64,000 nt of DNA from JANXLS01 sp038227045. GTDB lineage: Bacteria > Planctomycetota > SZUA-567 > H5-PLA8. This document shows positions 52,721 through 61,764 of the stretch, piece by piece. The notes beneath the pieces were generated by a model. That model was not told the origin of the DNA. It saw only the letters and a list, made by a program, of their open reading frames with translations, and did not search any database. The stretch lies in contig JBBRQD010000018.1 in assembly GCA_038227045.1 (NCBI GenBank), positions 1-64,000 of the forward strand, in the 5' to 3' direction. Both the position numbers and the translations under genes were made by a program. Position 1 is the first letter of the stretch; the number at the start of each line of letters is the position of its first letter.

Positions 52721-53890
52721 TCACATCGCGGGATTTTGAACGAGCCGGATGGTGCCCTTTTTCCGTGGCGTCGCGCCGGCATCGCGTTGCACGGCGTCGC
52801 TGGGAGGATGGGCGGCGACGTTCAGCAACAATCCCACCGATCCGAGCATGAAAATGAGCGACGAACCGCCGTAACTGATGAACGGCAGAGCGATGCCTTT
52901 GGTGGGCATCGAATGCGTCACGACGGCAATATTGATCGCGGCCTGCAGCCCTATGCAAAGTGTGACGCCGAGGGCAATCAAGGTGCCGAGCATGTCGGGC
53001 GCGCGGCGGGCGACACGCCAGCCTTGAACGACAAAAAGTGCAAAGAGCGCAACGACCAGGAGCGTCCCGACGAGACCGAGTTCTTCGCCGATCAGCGCGA
53101 AGATAAAATCGTTGTGAGCTTCGGGGAGATACAGCAGTTTGCAATGCCCCTGGCCAAGCCCCGCGCCGGTCGCGCCGCCGCTGCCCAGGGCAATCAGCGC
53201 CTGGATGATCTGGTACCCGGAGCCGCGTTCGTCCTGCGATCCATTGACAAAATCTTCTATGCGCGAACGAATGTAGCCAAGCTTCGTATAAGCGAGCAGC
53301 GCGGCCAGCGGCAGCGCGACAAGCACCGCCGGAATCGCGTAGCGCAGGCGGATTCCGCCGACGAAAAGCATGGCGCAGAAGACACAGGCCATCAAGCCCG
53401 CGGAACCCATGTCCGGCTCGATCGCCGTCAGTACGACCGCGCTGCCAGCGAGCACGACCGCGGGAAGAAACCCGCGCGTGAATGTGCCGATGCCGTCGCG
53501 CGCCTGTACGATCCATCCCGCCAGACCCGCGATCATCAGCGGCTTGACTGCTTCCGACGGCTGGAACGTCAACGCCGACCCCAGTCGAATCCAGCGCTTG
53601 GAACCGTTGATGCACATGCTCAAGCCAGGCACGTACACGGTGCCCAGAAGAACAAGCGCCGCGAGAATAAACCATTTCCAGTGCCGCGCGAGACGGTGGT
53701 AATCGTAGACGCTCGAGACCGCCAGCGCGACGCATCCCGCCGCGAGATACATGGCGTGCCGCTGGAGATAATACGTGGGCGAGCAATTGAATTTATCGGC
53801 CATCACGAACGTCGCGCTGTAAACCATCACCATGCCGATGGACAGCAGTGCTCCGGTGACGACCAGAAGTGTGCGGCGCGCGCCATCCAT
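52721..53890 (-). CDS. ftsW: FtsW-type SEDS peptidoglycan glycosyltransferase
   Basis: A 389-aa polytopic membrane protein with about ten membrane segments. SEDS proteins polymerise lipid II, FtsW with FtsI at the septum. Markers: MVMVYSAT in the first segment, QPSEAVKPLMIAGLAGWIV in the middle, SAVVLTAIEPDMGSAGLMAC, and HNDFIFALIGEELGLVGTLLV, which holds the family's catalytic-region Glu. The end IALPFISYGGSSLIFMLGSVG is strongly conserved. It starts 9 bases after the mraY stop. Its place between mraY and murG favours FtsW over RodA. Confidence 0.96.
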   Translation of the reverse strand: MDGARRTLLVVTGALLSIGMVMVYSATFVMADKFNCSPTYYLQRHAMYLAAGCVALAVSSVYDYHRLARHWKWFILAALVLLGTVYVPGLSMCINGSKRWIRLGSALTFQPSEAVKPLMIAGLAGWIVQARDGIGTFTRGFLPAVVLAGSAVVLTAIEPDMGSAGLMACVFCAMLFVGGIRLRYAIPAVLVALPLAALLAYTKLGYIRSRIEDFVNGSQDERGSGYQIIQALIALGSGGATGAGLGQGHCKLLYLPEAHNDFIFALIGEELGLVGTLLVVALFALFVVQGWRVARRAPDMLGTLIALGVTLCIGLQAAINIAVVTHSMPTKGIALPFISYGGSSLIFMLGSVGLLLNVAAHPPSDAVQRDAGATPRKKGTIRLVQNPAM

Positions 53891-53899
53891 CGCGGAATC

Positions 53900-54994
53900 C
53901 TATCTGATGCGCAGAGCCGCGACGGTGAAGACGGCCAGCAGCACGGAGACGATGAAGAAACGGGCCACGATTTTCGGTTCGGACCATCCCACTTTTTCAT
54001 AATGGTGATGCAGCGGCGAAATCAGAAAGACGCGCTTCTTGAAAACTTTGAACGAGAAGACCTGGATGATCACCGATAGTGCTTCGATAACAAACACGCC
54101 GCCGATGACGATTAGCAGCAGTTCCTGTTTGATACAGAGTGCGATCAGGCCGAGCAGACCGCCCAGTGGCAGCGAGCCAGTATCGCCCATGAAAACTTCG
54201 GCAGGATGCGCGTTGAACCATAAGAATCCCATGCACGCGCCCGCGAGCGATGCGCAGACGATCGTGAGTTCCTGCGCGCCCGGCACGCGCGGCATATTGA
54301 GATGCGCCGCGATCTGCGAGTGTCCGGCGAAGTACGCCAGCAGCCCGAACGCGACCACCGCTGAAATAAAACAGAGCGTCGCAAGCCCGTCGAGGCCATC
54401 GGTGAGATTGACGGCATTGGACGTGCCCGAAGTCACCACGGTGGCCCAGAGGGGATAGAAAATTCCGAGCGCAATGGCGTGCGAAGGATCAATGAATGGA
54501 ATCACGAGCGTCGAGCCGGTCTTTTCATCGCCGTACAAATACAGCGCCGCGCCCATGCCGCCGCCGACGAGCATCTGATAAAATATCTTTTCCTTTTTTG
54601 TGAGCCCGTCGCGTTTTGTTTCGGTCAGTTTTATGTAATCGTCATAGAGGCCCACGAGCGTCAGGGCGATCATCGTAAAAATGCACAGCGGAACGAACAG
54701 CACATCGAAACGGCACCAGAGCGCGATGCCGCTCAATGCCGAGAGCATGAGAATTGTGCCGCCCATTGTCGGCGTGTCTTTTTTCGAACCGTGCAACTGG
54801 GCCAGAAACTCGCTGTCTTTCTTGGCGGTGTTTTCTTTGATTTTTTTGATTTTCAGCCACGCGATGACGCGAGGGCCGAGCACGATGCATATAAAAAACG
54901 AGGTCACCAGCGCGAAGGCCGCGCGGAAGCAGACGGATTTAAAGACACCGAGAACGGACCATTTATCAGATAGCCAATGCAGGTAATACAGCAC
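53900..54994 (-). CDS. mraY: Phospho-N-acetylmuramoyl-pentapeptide transferase MraY
   Basis: A 364-aa membrane enzyme making lipid I from UDP-MurNAc-pentapeptide and undecaprenyl phosphate. About ten membrane segments are present. Motifs: KKDTPTMGGTILM in the first cytoplasmic loop, LYDDYIKLTETKRDGLTKKEK, the catalytic NAVNLTDGLDGLA, and the HHHYEKVGWSEPKIVARFF loop. All are normal for the family. It follows murF after a 99-base gap with no recognised feature and is tightly linked to ftsW. Confidence 0.97.
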   Translation of the reverse strand: MLYYLHWLSDKWSVLGVFKSVCFRAAFALVTSFFICIVLGPRVIAWLKIKKIKENTAKKDSEFLAQLHGSKKDTPTMGGTILMLSALSGIALWCRFDVLFVPLCIFTMIALTLVGLYDDYIKLTETKRDGLTKKEKIFYQMLVGGGMGAALYLYGDEKTGSTLVIPFIDPSHAIALGIFYPLWATVVTSGTSNAVNLTDGLDGLATLCFISAVVAFGLLAYFAGHSQIAAHLNMPRVPGAQELTIVCASLAGACMGFLWFNAHPAEVFMGDTGSLPLGGLLGLIALCIKQELLLIVIGGVFVIEALSVIIQVFSFKVFKKRVFLISPLHHHYEKVGWSEPKIVARFFIVSVLLAVFTVAALRIR

Positions 54995-55093
54995 GCGCCG
55001 ATCCCCCAGGGAGCAAGAGCAATAGAATGCGTCACGCTTCTTATCGGCAGAATCGAGAGTTAAGCGCAGAGAAATTGAATTGCGCGGGCGGCG

Positions 55094-56506
55094 TTATGAT
55101 GACGCGGCCAGACGTTTTAACAGCAGATCCACGCAGCGATCCAGATTGATGCCGTGTGAACCTTTGACGAGCACCGCGTCGCCGGGACGCAATAGGGGTG
55201 CGAGCATCGCGGCGGCCTCTTCCGGATTTTGATGAAAATTCACCCGCGACGCGTCCTGGCCGTTTTGAATGGCCGAGTCGCCGATTGCTTTCGCGAGATC
55301 GCCAACCAGGGCCAGGCCATCGAGTTTCAATTGCGCCAGCGCCGCACCCAGTTCGCCATGTCGCGCATCGGATTGCGCGCCGAGTTCGAGCATTCCGCCG
55401 GCGATGACGAAACGGCGTTGCGCGGCGAGAGTCATCAGTGTGTCGAGCGCCGCTTTGAAGCTGGCGGGATTGGCGTTGTAGGCGTCGTCGATCAGCGTCA
55501 CGCCGCTGCGTCGATGGACGGCGAAGCGCCGCACGATGCCTTCGAATGTGCCGGCGAACGACGCTGCATCTTCAAGACTCACGCCCGCCGCCAGCGACGC
55601 GGCGATTGCGGCCAGCGCGTTCGACACTTGATGCGCTCCGGACACATGCAGCGCGCAGACCGCGGCCGATCCGGCGAAGGTGACGCAAAATCGCGCCCGG
55701 CCCATTTCGTCGATTGCGATTTTCGTCGCGCGCACATCGGCACTTTCGCGGAGGCCGAAGGACAGCACGCGGCCTTTCGCGATGTTTCTCCAAAGTTTGA
55801 AAAATGTGTCGTCGGCATTGAGCACCGCAGTATCGTTCGCCGTCTGAAATTTAAGGATCGCGCCCTTTTCGCGCGCCACATTTTCGACCGTGCCGAAGGC
55901 TTCGAGATGCGATTCGGCGGCGCGCGTGATCACCGCGATCTGCGGCCGAGCGGCCTCGGCAAGCGACTCGATTTCGCCTATATGATTCGTGCCCAATTCA
56001 AGAACGGCCGCGTCAATGTCGCCGCCGGTTTCGAGAATCGTCTTTGAAAGACCCACCGCGTTGTTGAAACTGCCCTGCGCTTTCTGAATTCGCCGCGCGG
56101 GTTTCGCGGAACTTAAAATGTGTGCAAGCATTTCCTTCGTTGTGCTCTTGCCCACTGAACCTGTGACGCCCAGCCAGAGACATTTCGACAACTTTCGGCG
56201 ATGCGCGGCGGCAATTCCCAGATACGCGGTGCGCGCGTCCTCGACCAGAATGGCCCCAGCGTATTCCGGCCATCCTTCGAGCGTCTGTTCGCGGTCAATC
56301 AACACCGCTGCCGCGCCATGCCGTTCAATGGCTTCGCGCGCGAAGAGATTGCCGTCGAAGCGTTCACCGCGCAAGGCAACGTACAGTCCGCCGCGCACTG
56401 GCGAGCGAGTGTCGGTGAAATGACCGCGAATTAAAAGTTCCGGGGCGCCGCGGAGCATTTTTCCATTGGCTGAAGCAGCGAGCGAGGCAAAGGTTTCCTG
56501 GATCAC
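55094..56506 (-). CDS. murF: UDP-MurNAc-tripeptide--D-alanyl-D-alanine ligase MurF
   Basis: A 470-aa Mur ligase that adds D-Ala-D-Ala. The N-terminal substrate domain includes TDTRSPVRGGLYVALRG; the ATP loop is LGVTGSVGKSTTKEML, with Ser as common in MurF; LELGTNHIGEIESLAEAARP is the MurF fingerprint. ALIDDAYNANPASFKAAL type sequence (TLIDDAYNANPAS) is near residue 330. Length is normal. It lies between murE and mraY, with a 38-base gap to murE. Confidence 0.97.
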   Translation of the reverse strand: MIQETFASLAASANGKMLRGAPELLIRGHFTDTRSPVRGGLYVALRGERFDGNLFAREAIERHGAAAVLIDREQTLEGWPEYAGAILVEDARTAYLGIAAAHRRKLSKCLWLGVTGSVGKSTTKEMLAHILSSAKPARRIQKAQGSFNNAVGLSKTILETGGDIDAAVLELGTNHIGEIESLAEAARPQIAVITRAAESHLEAFGTVENVAREKGAILKFQTANDTAVLNADDTFFKLWRNIAKGRVLSFGLRESADVRATKIAIDEMGRARFCVTFAGSAAVCALHVSGAHQVSNALAAIAASLAAGVSLEDAASFAGTFEGIVRRFAVHRRSGVTLIDDAYNANPASFKAALDTLMTLAAQRRFVIAGGMLELGAQSDARHGELGAALAQLKLDGLALVGDLAKAIGDSAIQNGQDASRVNFHQNPEEAAAMLAPLLRPGDAVLVKGSHGINLDRCVDLLLKRLAASS

Positions 56507-56544
56507 GCGAGACGATTCCGATAGGTGAAACGGTTGAAAAATAA

Positions 56545-58047
56545 TTACGCGAAGCGTTTCTGGAGCGATTTCAAGGACTCTTCCACATCTGAGAAATGGC
56601 GCTTTTCCGTGCCGAATATTTGATACGACTCATGGCCTTTTCCGGCCACCAGCACGACGTCGTCCGCGCGCGCTTCGTTCACGGCAAATTCAATGGCCTT
56701 TGCGCGGTCCGGTTCGATGAAGAACTTGCCCTGCGCGCGGATCCCGGCGCAGATTTCGTTGAGGATGGCGATCGGATTTTCGGTGCGCGGATTGTCGCTC
56801 GTGACCACGCCGAGATCGGCCATTTCCTCGACGGCTTTGCCCATCAGCGGGCGCTTTTTGCGATCCCTGTCGCCACCACATCCGAAGACCGTAATCAAAC
56901 GCGACGGCTTCAATTCGCGCAACGCCTGCATCACGCTGCGCAAGGCGTCTTCGGTGTGCGCGTAATCGACGAGCACGCGGAAAGACTGCTTGCCGGCGCT
57001 CTGCGGAAGCTCGACGGATTCGAGACGGCCTGGCACGCCGTTGAACGTTTCAAGCGCTTCAATGGCGCGATCAAAATCCGCACCCAGCGCCATGGCCGCG
57101 CCGAGAGCTCCCAGAGCGTTTTGGACGTTGTGCGCGCCGGCCTGTTTGATGTGAACCTCGCGATTGCCCCAGGGTGTTTCAAGGCCGAACGTCGTGCCGT
57201 GGATGGTCATGCGGCGCAGCGTCGCGGCAAGTTCAGTGTTCCATAGGAACGGTGATGCGTGGTCGCCCTTGATCGTGAAGCCCATTACGCGCGCCGGCGT
57301 ATTTGTCGCGAAATAGCGGCCCGCGTCGTCGTCCATGTTCAAGATCGCCACCGAATCCGGCAGCAAATTTCGGAACAGGATCGCCTTCGCCTCGCGGTAC
57401 GCATCCATCGTGCGGTGATAATCGAGATGATCCTGCGTCAGATTCGTAAAAAGTGCGGCGTCGAAATGAATGCCCGCGACGCGGTGCTGGCAGAGTGAAT
57501 GGCTCGACGTTTCCATGAACGCCGAGTCGCAGCCGGCGTCGGCCATGGTCCGCAGGTAGCGATGCAGGTCGAGCGATTCGGGCGTGGTCAGCGGTGCTTC
57601 GATGATTTCGGAACCGAGATCGTATTCGATGGTGCCCAACATGCCGCATTGCCGCGCGCAGAATTTCAGAATATGACGCACGAGGTACGCCGAGGTTGTC
57701 TTGCCGTTCGTTCCGGTCACCGCGCCCAGACGCATCCGCAGATCGGCGTGGCCGTAGAACGCCCGCGCGGCTTTGGCCAGCGCCATGCGCGCATCGTCGC
57801 AAACCAGTTGCGGCAATTCGACAAGCGGATCTTCGTGTTCACAGAGAATCGCAGCCGCGCCGCGTTGAGCGGCCTGCCGCGCAAACTGCGCGCCGTCGAT
57901 CTTCGCGCCGGGCAGAGCCGCAAAGAGATCCCCCAATCTGACGCTGCGGGAATCGCACGTGATGCCGGTGATGTCTACTGAGCGCCGGGCATTCGTTCGT
58001 TGAACGAGACGAGCGGACGCGGACGAGGCGAGCGTTTCGAGTTTCAT
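56545..58047 (-). CDS. murE: UDP-MurNAc-L-Ala-D-Glu--meso-diaminopimelate ligase MurE
   Basis: A 500-aa Mur ligase adding the third stem residue. The ATP loop is GAVTGTNGKTTSAYL. DNPRTENP near residue 410 is the diaminopimelate-recognition motif (DNPR), so the wall should be of the meso-DAP type. ATG 58047 has AGGA 8 bases upstream; a TTG at 58071 gives a longer form without a ribosome site. It starts 30 bases after the ftsI stop. The region GCGGDRDRKKRPLMGKAV is a further family marker. Confidence 0.97.
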   Translation of the reverse strand: MKLETLASSASARLVQRTNARRSVDITGITCDSRSVRLGDLFAALPGAKIDGAQFARQAAQRGAAAILCEHEDPLVELPQLVCDDARMALAKAARAFYGHADLRMRLGAVTGTNGKTTSAYLVRHILKFCARQCGMLGTIEYDLGSEIIEAPLTTPESLDLHRYLRTMADAGCDSAFMETSSHSLCQHRVAGIHFDAALFTNLTQDHLDYHRTMDAYREAKAILFRNLLPDSVAILNMDDDAGRYFATNTPARVMGFTIKGDHASPFLWNTELAATLRRMTIHGTTFGLETPWGNREVHIKQAGAHNVQNALGALGAAMALGADFDRAIEALETFNGVPGRLESVELPQSAGKQSFRVLVDYAHTEDALRSVMQALRELKPSRLITVFGCGGDRDRKKRPLMGKAVEEMADLGVVTSDNPRTENPIAILNEICAGIRAQGKFFIEPDRAKAIEFAVNEARADDVVLVAGKGHESYQIFGTEKRHFSDVEESLKSLQKRFA

Positions 58048-58077
58048 GATGCGATTCCTATTTGCGTGCAATACTTA

Positions 58078-59976
58078 TTAATGTTCGACGCGCGCCGCCT
58101 GTGCCTTGATTGCTTTCTCTTGTTCATCGGCACTTCGCGGGGGAACATTGAGCACGGTCAGGCCTTTTCGCAGCATTTCTCGCACGGCCGGACAGGCGAC
58201 GGTGCCGCCGTAGTAACCGCGGCCCTTGCGCGGTTCGTCGACGGTGACGAGACAGACGAGGCGCGGATCTTCGACGGGCGCGAAGCCGCAGAACGAGCCG
58301 ATGTAGAGCGTGCTGCTGTAGGTGTGCGTGGCGGGATCGATTTTTTTCGTCGTGCCGGTCTTGCCGCCGACCTGCCATTCGGCCATGAATGCCTTTGTTC
58401 CCGTTCCGCCTGGCATGACGACTTTGGCGAGAATCTCACGCATGTCGTGGCTGGTTTTTTCACTGAGGACTTTGCGAACGGCCTGCGGTTTCAGCGTGTA
58501 GATTTCATCGCCCTTTTCATTCGCCACGCGTTGAACCACTTTCGGCCGGTACAGCGTGCCGCCGTTGATCACGGCGCTGTATGCCGTAATCAGTTGAATG
58601 GGCGTGACGCCGATTTCGTGGCCCATCGCGACGGAATAGAGACTGTCCTGCTTCCATTTTTCGCGCGGCCGGACCATGCCTCGCGATTCGCCGGGGAAGC
58701 CGATTCCCGACGGTTCGCCGAAACCGAAATCACGGACGATCTCGTACATTGCCGGGTAGCCGATGCGCTGGCAGATCTTCGCCGCGCCGATGTTGCTGGA
58801 TTTGATGATGACTTCCTCGAAGGTCAACATGCCGAGCGCGTGCGAATCGTGGAGCGTGCGCTGAGGCAATCGCCATGCGCCGTTTTCGCAGAAAATCGTT
58901 TCGTTGCGCCGCCAAAGATTGCGCTCAAGCGCGATTGAAGCGAAGATGGTTTTAAATGTCGAGCCGGGTTCGTAAATGTCGGTGATCGGGCGGCAGCGGC
59001 GATTTTCGATGGGCGATTCGGAGGGTTTGTTGGGATCGTAATCGGGCGTGGCGGCGAGCGCGAGAATCGCGCCGGTGTTGGGGTCCATCAGAATGAGCGT
59101 CGCCGATTTGGGATCGAATTCCTCGTGAACTTGTGCAAGTTGCTCCTCGGCGAATTGCTGGAGTTTCGCGTCAATCGTCAGCGTCACGGCGCAGCCGTCG
59201 TGCGGCGGATGCGCGCTGTTTGCCAGCACGTCGCCATCAAACGCGATCAGACGGCGGGCGGCGTCGCGGTAAAACATCAGGCTGCCGTTCTGTCCGTGCA
59301 AGACGTGGTCGAGACTTTTCTCCAGGCCTTCCTGTCCGCCATCCATGCCCGCGAAACCGAGCAGATGACTCAACATGCGCCCCTGCGGATACGTCCTGAC
59401 AAAGGTGTCTTCGAAGCCGATGCCGCGAATTTTCAAGGCGCGGATTTTATCGGCGCGCTCGGTCTCGAGGTTGCGCGCGAGATAGACGATGCGGCTGTCG
59501 TCGCGGTTGATCATTTTGTAGACAGCGTCGGGCGTCGATCCGATCAACGGCGCGATCTGTTTCGCGGCGTTTTCACGATCATTGAGAACATACAAATCGG
59601 CGAGAATGGTTTCATGCGGCTGATTCAATACGAGCGGAAGATCGTTGCGATCCGTCACAGGTCCGCGCTGCGCCGCCGGGCGCACGGATTCGACGCTCTG
59701 CTCCACGCCTTTCTTTTTCCATTGAGCGTGTTGAACAATTTGAATCTGCGCGAGCCGCACGGAGAGCCCCGCGAAGGCGAGCAGAATGGTCGCGAGGATG
59801 AACCCGCTTTTGATGCGTGCAGCCGGGCCGGCACCGTGCGTTTGCATCCAGCCCTGGCAGTGGCGATGCTTGTCGCACACCGCGGGCGGCGGATCGATCA
59901 GGACCGGTCCTTCGCGCGGCGCGGCTACGGAAGGCCCGTTTGGCGAAGTGGGCGGCGCGCTCGCAATCGTTGGCAT
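58078..59976 (-). CDS. ftsI: Septal penicillin-binding protein FtsI (PBP3)
   Basis: A 632-aa peptidoglycan transpeptidase. About 55 cytoplasmic residues with a Cys/His-rich stretch (CDKHRHC) precede one membrane segment (residues 56-76, ATILLAFAGLSVRLAQI). The dimerisation domain follows, and the transpeptidase has SxxK in YEPGSTFKTIFAS, SxN in IIKSSNIGAAKI and KTGT in VGGKTGTTKKID. No PASTA domain is seen. The ATG overlaps the ftsL-like stop by one base (TAATG), so the two are coupled. The long, Pro-rich cytoplasmic part is unusual for FtsI. Confidence 0.96.
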   Translation of the reverse strand: MPTIASAPPTSPNGPSVAAPREGPVLIDPPPAVCDKHRHCQGWMQTHGAGPAARIKSGFILATILLAFAGLSVRLAQIQIVQHAQWKKKGVEQSVESVRPAAQRGPVTDRNDLPLVLNQPHETILADLYVLNDRENAAKQIAPLIGSTPDAVYKMINRDDSRIVYLARNLETERADKIRALKIRGIGFEDTFVRTYPQGRMLSHLLGFAGMDGGQEGLEKSLDHVLHGQNGSLMFYRDAARRLIAFDGDVLANSAHPPHDGCAVTLTIDAKLQQFAEEQLAQVHEEFDPKSATLILMDPNTGAILALAATPDYDPNKPSESPIENRRCRPITDIYEPGSTFKTIFASIALERNLWRRNETIFCENGAWRLPQRTLHDSHALGMLTFEEVIIKSSNIGAAKICQRIGYPAMYEIVRDFGFGEPSGIGFPGESRGMVRPREKWKQDSLYSVAMGHEIGVTPIQLITAYSAVINGGTLYRPKVVQRVANEKGDEIYTLKPQAVRKVLSEKTSHDMREILAKVVMPGGTGTKAFMAEWQVGGKTGTTKKIDPATHTYSSTLYIGSFCGFAPVEDPRLVCLVTVDEPRKGRGYYGGTVACPAVREMLRKGLTVLNVPPRSADEQEKAIKAQAARVEH

Positions 59977-60344
59977 TACGGACGCTCCTGTGACGGCAAC
60001 ACCGGCAGCGCGGGAACGGCGGGCGCGAGCGGCGCGTGGCGGTTTACGCCGCTGGAATTTGTGCGGGAATTGGGCTGCTGCGGAACGACGGCGGTTTGAG
60101 AACCGGGCGGAATCGGCGCGAGCGGCAAGCGCAGTTCCGCCGCTTTGTCCATCATGGCCTTCGGCGATTGCAGCGAGAGATGCTCGTTCTTGCTGAGTTT
60201 AATGTCAGCTTTAACGTCGCGGATTTCTTTTTCGACCGTGGCGATCCCGTAGCACAGGCCGATCTGGCGCTGGCCTTCGCGAACCGACAACAGCCCGGCG
60301 GCGGCAAGGCCTCCCAGCAGGATGAGGTGACGACCGTTTAGCAC
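59976..60344 (-). CDS. ftsL: FtsL-like small division protein
   Basis: A 122-aa protein. I start it at GTG 60344, because GGAGG lies 5 bases upstream; the longer frame from GTG 60359 would place its start inside the dispersed repeat. A hydrophobic segment is at residues about 5-17 (HLILLGGLAAAGLLSV), and a heptad-like coiled coil (ATVEKEIRDVKADIKLSKNE) follows. The C-terminal third is Pro/Ala-rich and probably disordered. Topology and its place between rsmH and ftsI support FtsL, which has little sequence conservation. It is coupled to ftsI by a one-base overlap. Confidence 0.72.
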   Translation of the reverse strand: MLNGRHLILLGGLAAAGLLSVREGQRQIGLCYGIATVEKEIRDVKADIKLSKNEHLSLQSPKAMMDKAAELRLPLAPIPPGSQTAVVPQQPNSRTNSSGVNRHAPLAPAVPALPVLPSQERP

Positions 60345-60364
60345 TTTTGCCTCCAACACTTTTT

Positions 60365-60405
60365 TTCACCGCAGAGGACGCGAAGGAGCAGAGGTTCGCG
60401 GAGGA
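60365..60405. repeat. Dispersed FTAEDA-type repeat, upstream copy (inverted pair with 60504)
   Basis: TTCACCGCAGAGGACGCGAA at the left end and GTTCGCGGAGGA at the right. It lies between ftsL and rsmH and faces the copy at 60504-60545, which is in the opposite orientation. Confidence 0.85.
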
Positions 60406-60440
60406 ACGGATGGTGAAATGAAAAAGAAAGAGATGAGAAA

Positions 60441-61463
60441 TTAAGGAGGGGTTGGATGATCCCGCCGCTCATGCCGTCTCTTCTTTCGCCATTCCCCTGC
60501 TTTTCCTCCGCGCGCCTCGGCGTTCTCTGCGTCCTCCGCGGTGAAAGAAGATTTTTGAATCGCCCGCATGATCGCACTTCGGCTGCGCGGGTTGGATCGC
60601 TCCTCTTCCGCGCCGGGCCGGATAAATTTTTCCTGCTGATTAAATCGGCTGGTTGCGCACAAAGCTTTAAAGGCTTGTTTAACTCGGCGATCTTCCAGTG
60701 AATGAAACGCGATGATGGCGAGCGTACCGTTGGGGGCGAGAAGGTCGGGCGCATCGCGCAGCAGATCGTCGAGCACATCCAGTTCCCGGTTGACGGCGAT
60801 GCGCAGCGCCTGAAATGCTTTCGTGGCGGGATGAACGCGGCGGCGGTCCATCACGCGCAACGCGTGGCGGACGAGCTCTTCGAGTTTTCCAGTGGTATCG
60901 ATTGGATTCGTTGCGCGCTGTTGAACGATGGCGCGCGCGATGCGCCGCGATTTGTGTTCGTCGCCATATTGAAAGAGGATGTCGGCGATTTCGTCTTCAC
61001 CGGCTTCGCGCAAAATGTCGGCGGCGGTGCGCGGCTGCGAGCGGTCCATGCGCATGTCGAGCGGTTCGTCGGATCGGAAACTGAAACCGCGCGCTGGATC
61101 GTCGAATTGCATCGACGAGACGCCTACGTCGGCCAGAATCGCATTGGGCGGCGGCGCGTGAAGTTCCTTGAGAATATCGGGAAGGCGGCTGAAATTCGAA
61201 TGGACGAGATGCAGCGTGACGGAGTGTTTTTCGGCGAGCGGCGCGAGTCGTGTTCGCGACAGTTCCAGAGCGGAGGCGTCGGCGTCGATGCCGATCAGGA
61301 TTCCGGCGGGAGCGATGCGCTCGATCAGCGCGGCGCTATGTCCTCCGGCGCCAAGCGTGGCATCGACCGCACAATGACCCGGCTGCGGATTCAGCGCCGC
61401 GAGCGCCTCCTTTAAGAGTACACTGGCGTGCGGCGGCGTATCGCCGGGATGGGTCGGAGGCAT
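60441..61463 (-). CDS. rsmH: 16S rRNA (cytosine1402-N4)-methyltransferase RsmH (MraW) with repeat-derived C-terminal tail
   Basis: A 340-aa SAM enzyme modifying C1402 in 16S rRNA. The start MPPTHPGDTPPHASVLLKEA is followed by AVDATLGAGGHSAALIERI, then ADVGVSSMQFDDPARGFSF and AFHSLEDRRVKQAFK, all family-typical. The conserved family end NPRSRSAIMRAIQKS falls near residue 308. The last 30 or so residues (SFTAEDAENAEARGG and on) are translated from a copy of the dispersed repeat, so the original stop has been lost. It starts 8 bases after the 81-codon ORF stop. Confidence 0.96.
   Translation of the reverse strand: MPPTHPGDTPPHASVLLKEALAALNPQPGHCAVDATLGAGGHSAALIERIAPAGILIGIDADASALELSRTRLAPLAEKHSVTLHLVHSNFSRLPDILKELHAPPPNAILADVGVSSMQFDDPARGFSFRSDEPLDMRMDRSQPRTAADILREAGEDEIADILFQYGDEHKSRRIARAIVQQRATNPIDTTGKLEELVRHALRVMDRRRVHPATKAFQALRIAVNRELDVLDDLLRDAPDLLAPNGTLAIIAFHSLEDRRVKQAFKALCATSRFNQQEKFIRPGAEEERSNPRSRSAIMRAIQKSSFTAEDAENAEARGGKAGEWRKKRRHERRDHPTPP
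60504..60545. repeat. Dispersed FTAEDA-type repeat inside rsmH
   Basis: Minus-strand sequence TTCACCGCGGAGGACGCAGA through CGCGGAGGA, encoding FTAEDAENAEARGG at the end of rsmH. It is inverted with respect to the copy at 60365-60405. Confidence 0.88.
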
Positions 61464-61471
61464 CCGATTGT

Positions 61472-61717
61472 TTAGCTGCCGACCGCTACCAACGCCTTTA
61501 CCACGGACTCTTGTTTCGCGGCAGTGCGCGTCACGCCGAGCAAGAGTTCCATGTACGGCGACAGCTCGACCTTGGCAAAATCCGGTCCGAGCTTGCGCAC
61601 GCGGTCCAATCGATCCACCACCAGTTCCAAGTCGTCAGTCTGGTCCAATCGCATCGGACGATCTCCCCCAAAAGTATGTAAATGATTGCTTACTTGATCG
61701 AAACTCGAAACGCGCAT
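61472..61717 (-). CDS. 81-aa protein of unknown family in the dcw cluster
   Basis: An 81-aa ORF between mraZ and rsmH. A strong Shine-Dalgarno (AAGGAGGG) about 7 bases before the ATG and the tight fit (47 bases after mraZ, 8 bases before rsmH) argue that it is real. It begins MRVSSFDQVSNHLHTFGG and is rich in Leu, Asp and Val; no membrane segment or metal motif is visible. I do not know any family with this sequence; dcw clusters in other bacteria have nothing fixed at this site. A DNA- or division-related role would be a guess. Confidence 0.7.
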   Translation of the reverse strand: MRVSSFDQVSNHLHTFGGDRPMRLDQTDDLELVVDRLDRVRKLGPDFAKVELSPYMELLLGVTRTAAKQESVVKALVAVGS

Positions 61718-61764
61718 GATCCACCCTCCTTCATTCGCGGCAATGCGCCGCGCCCCTCTCCGTA

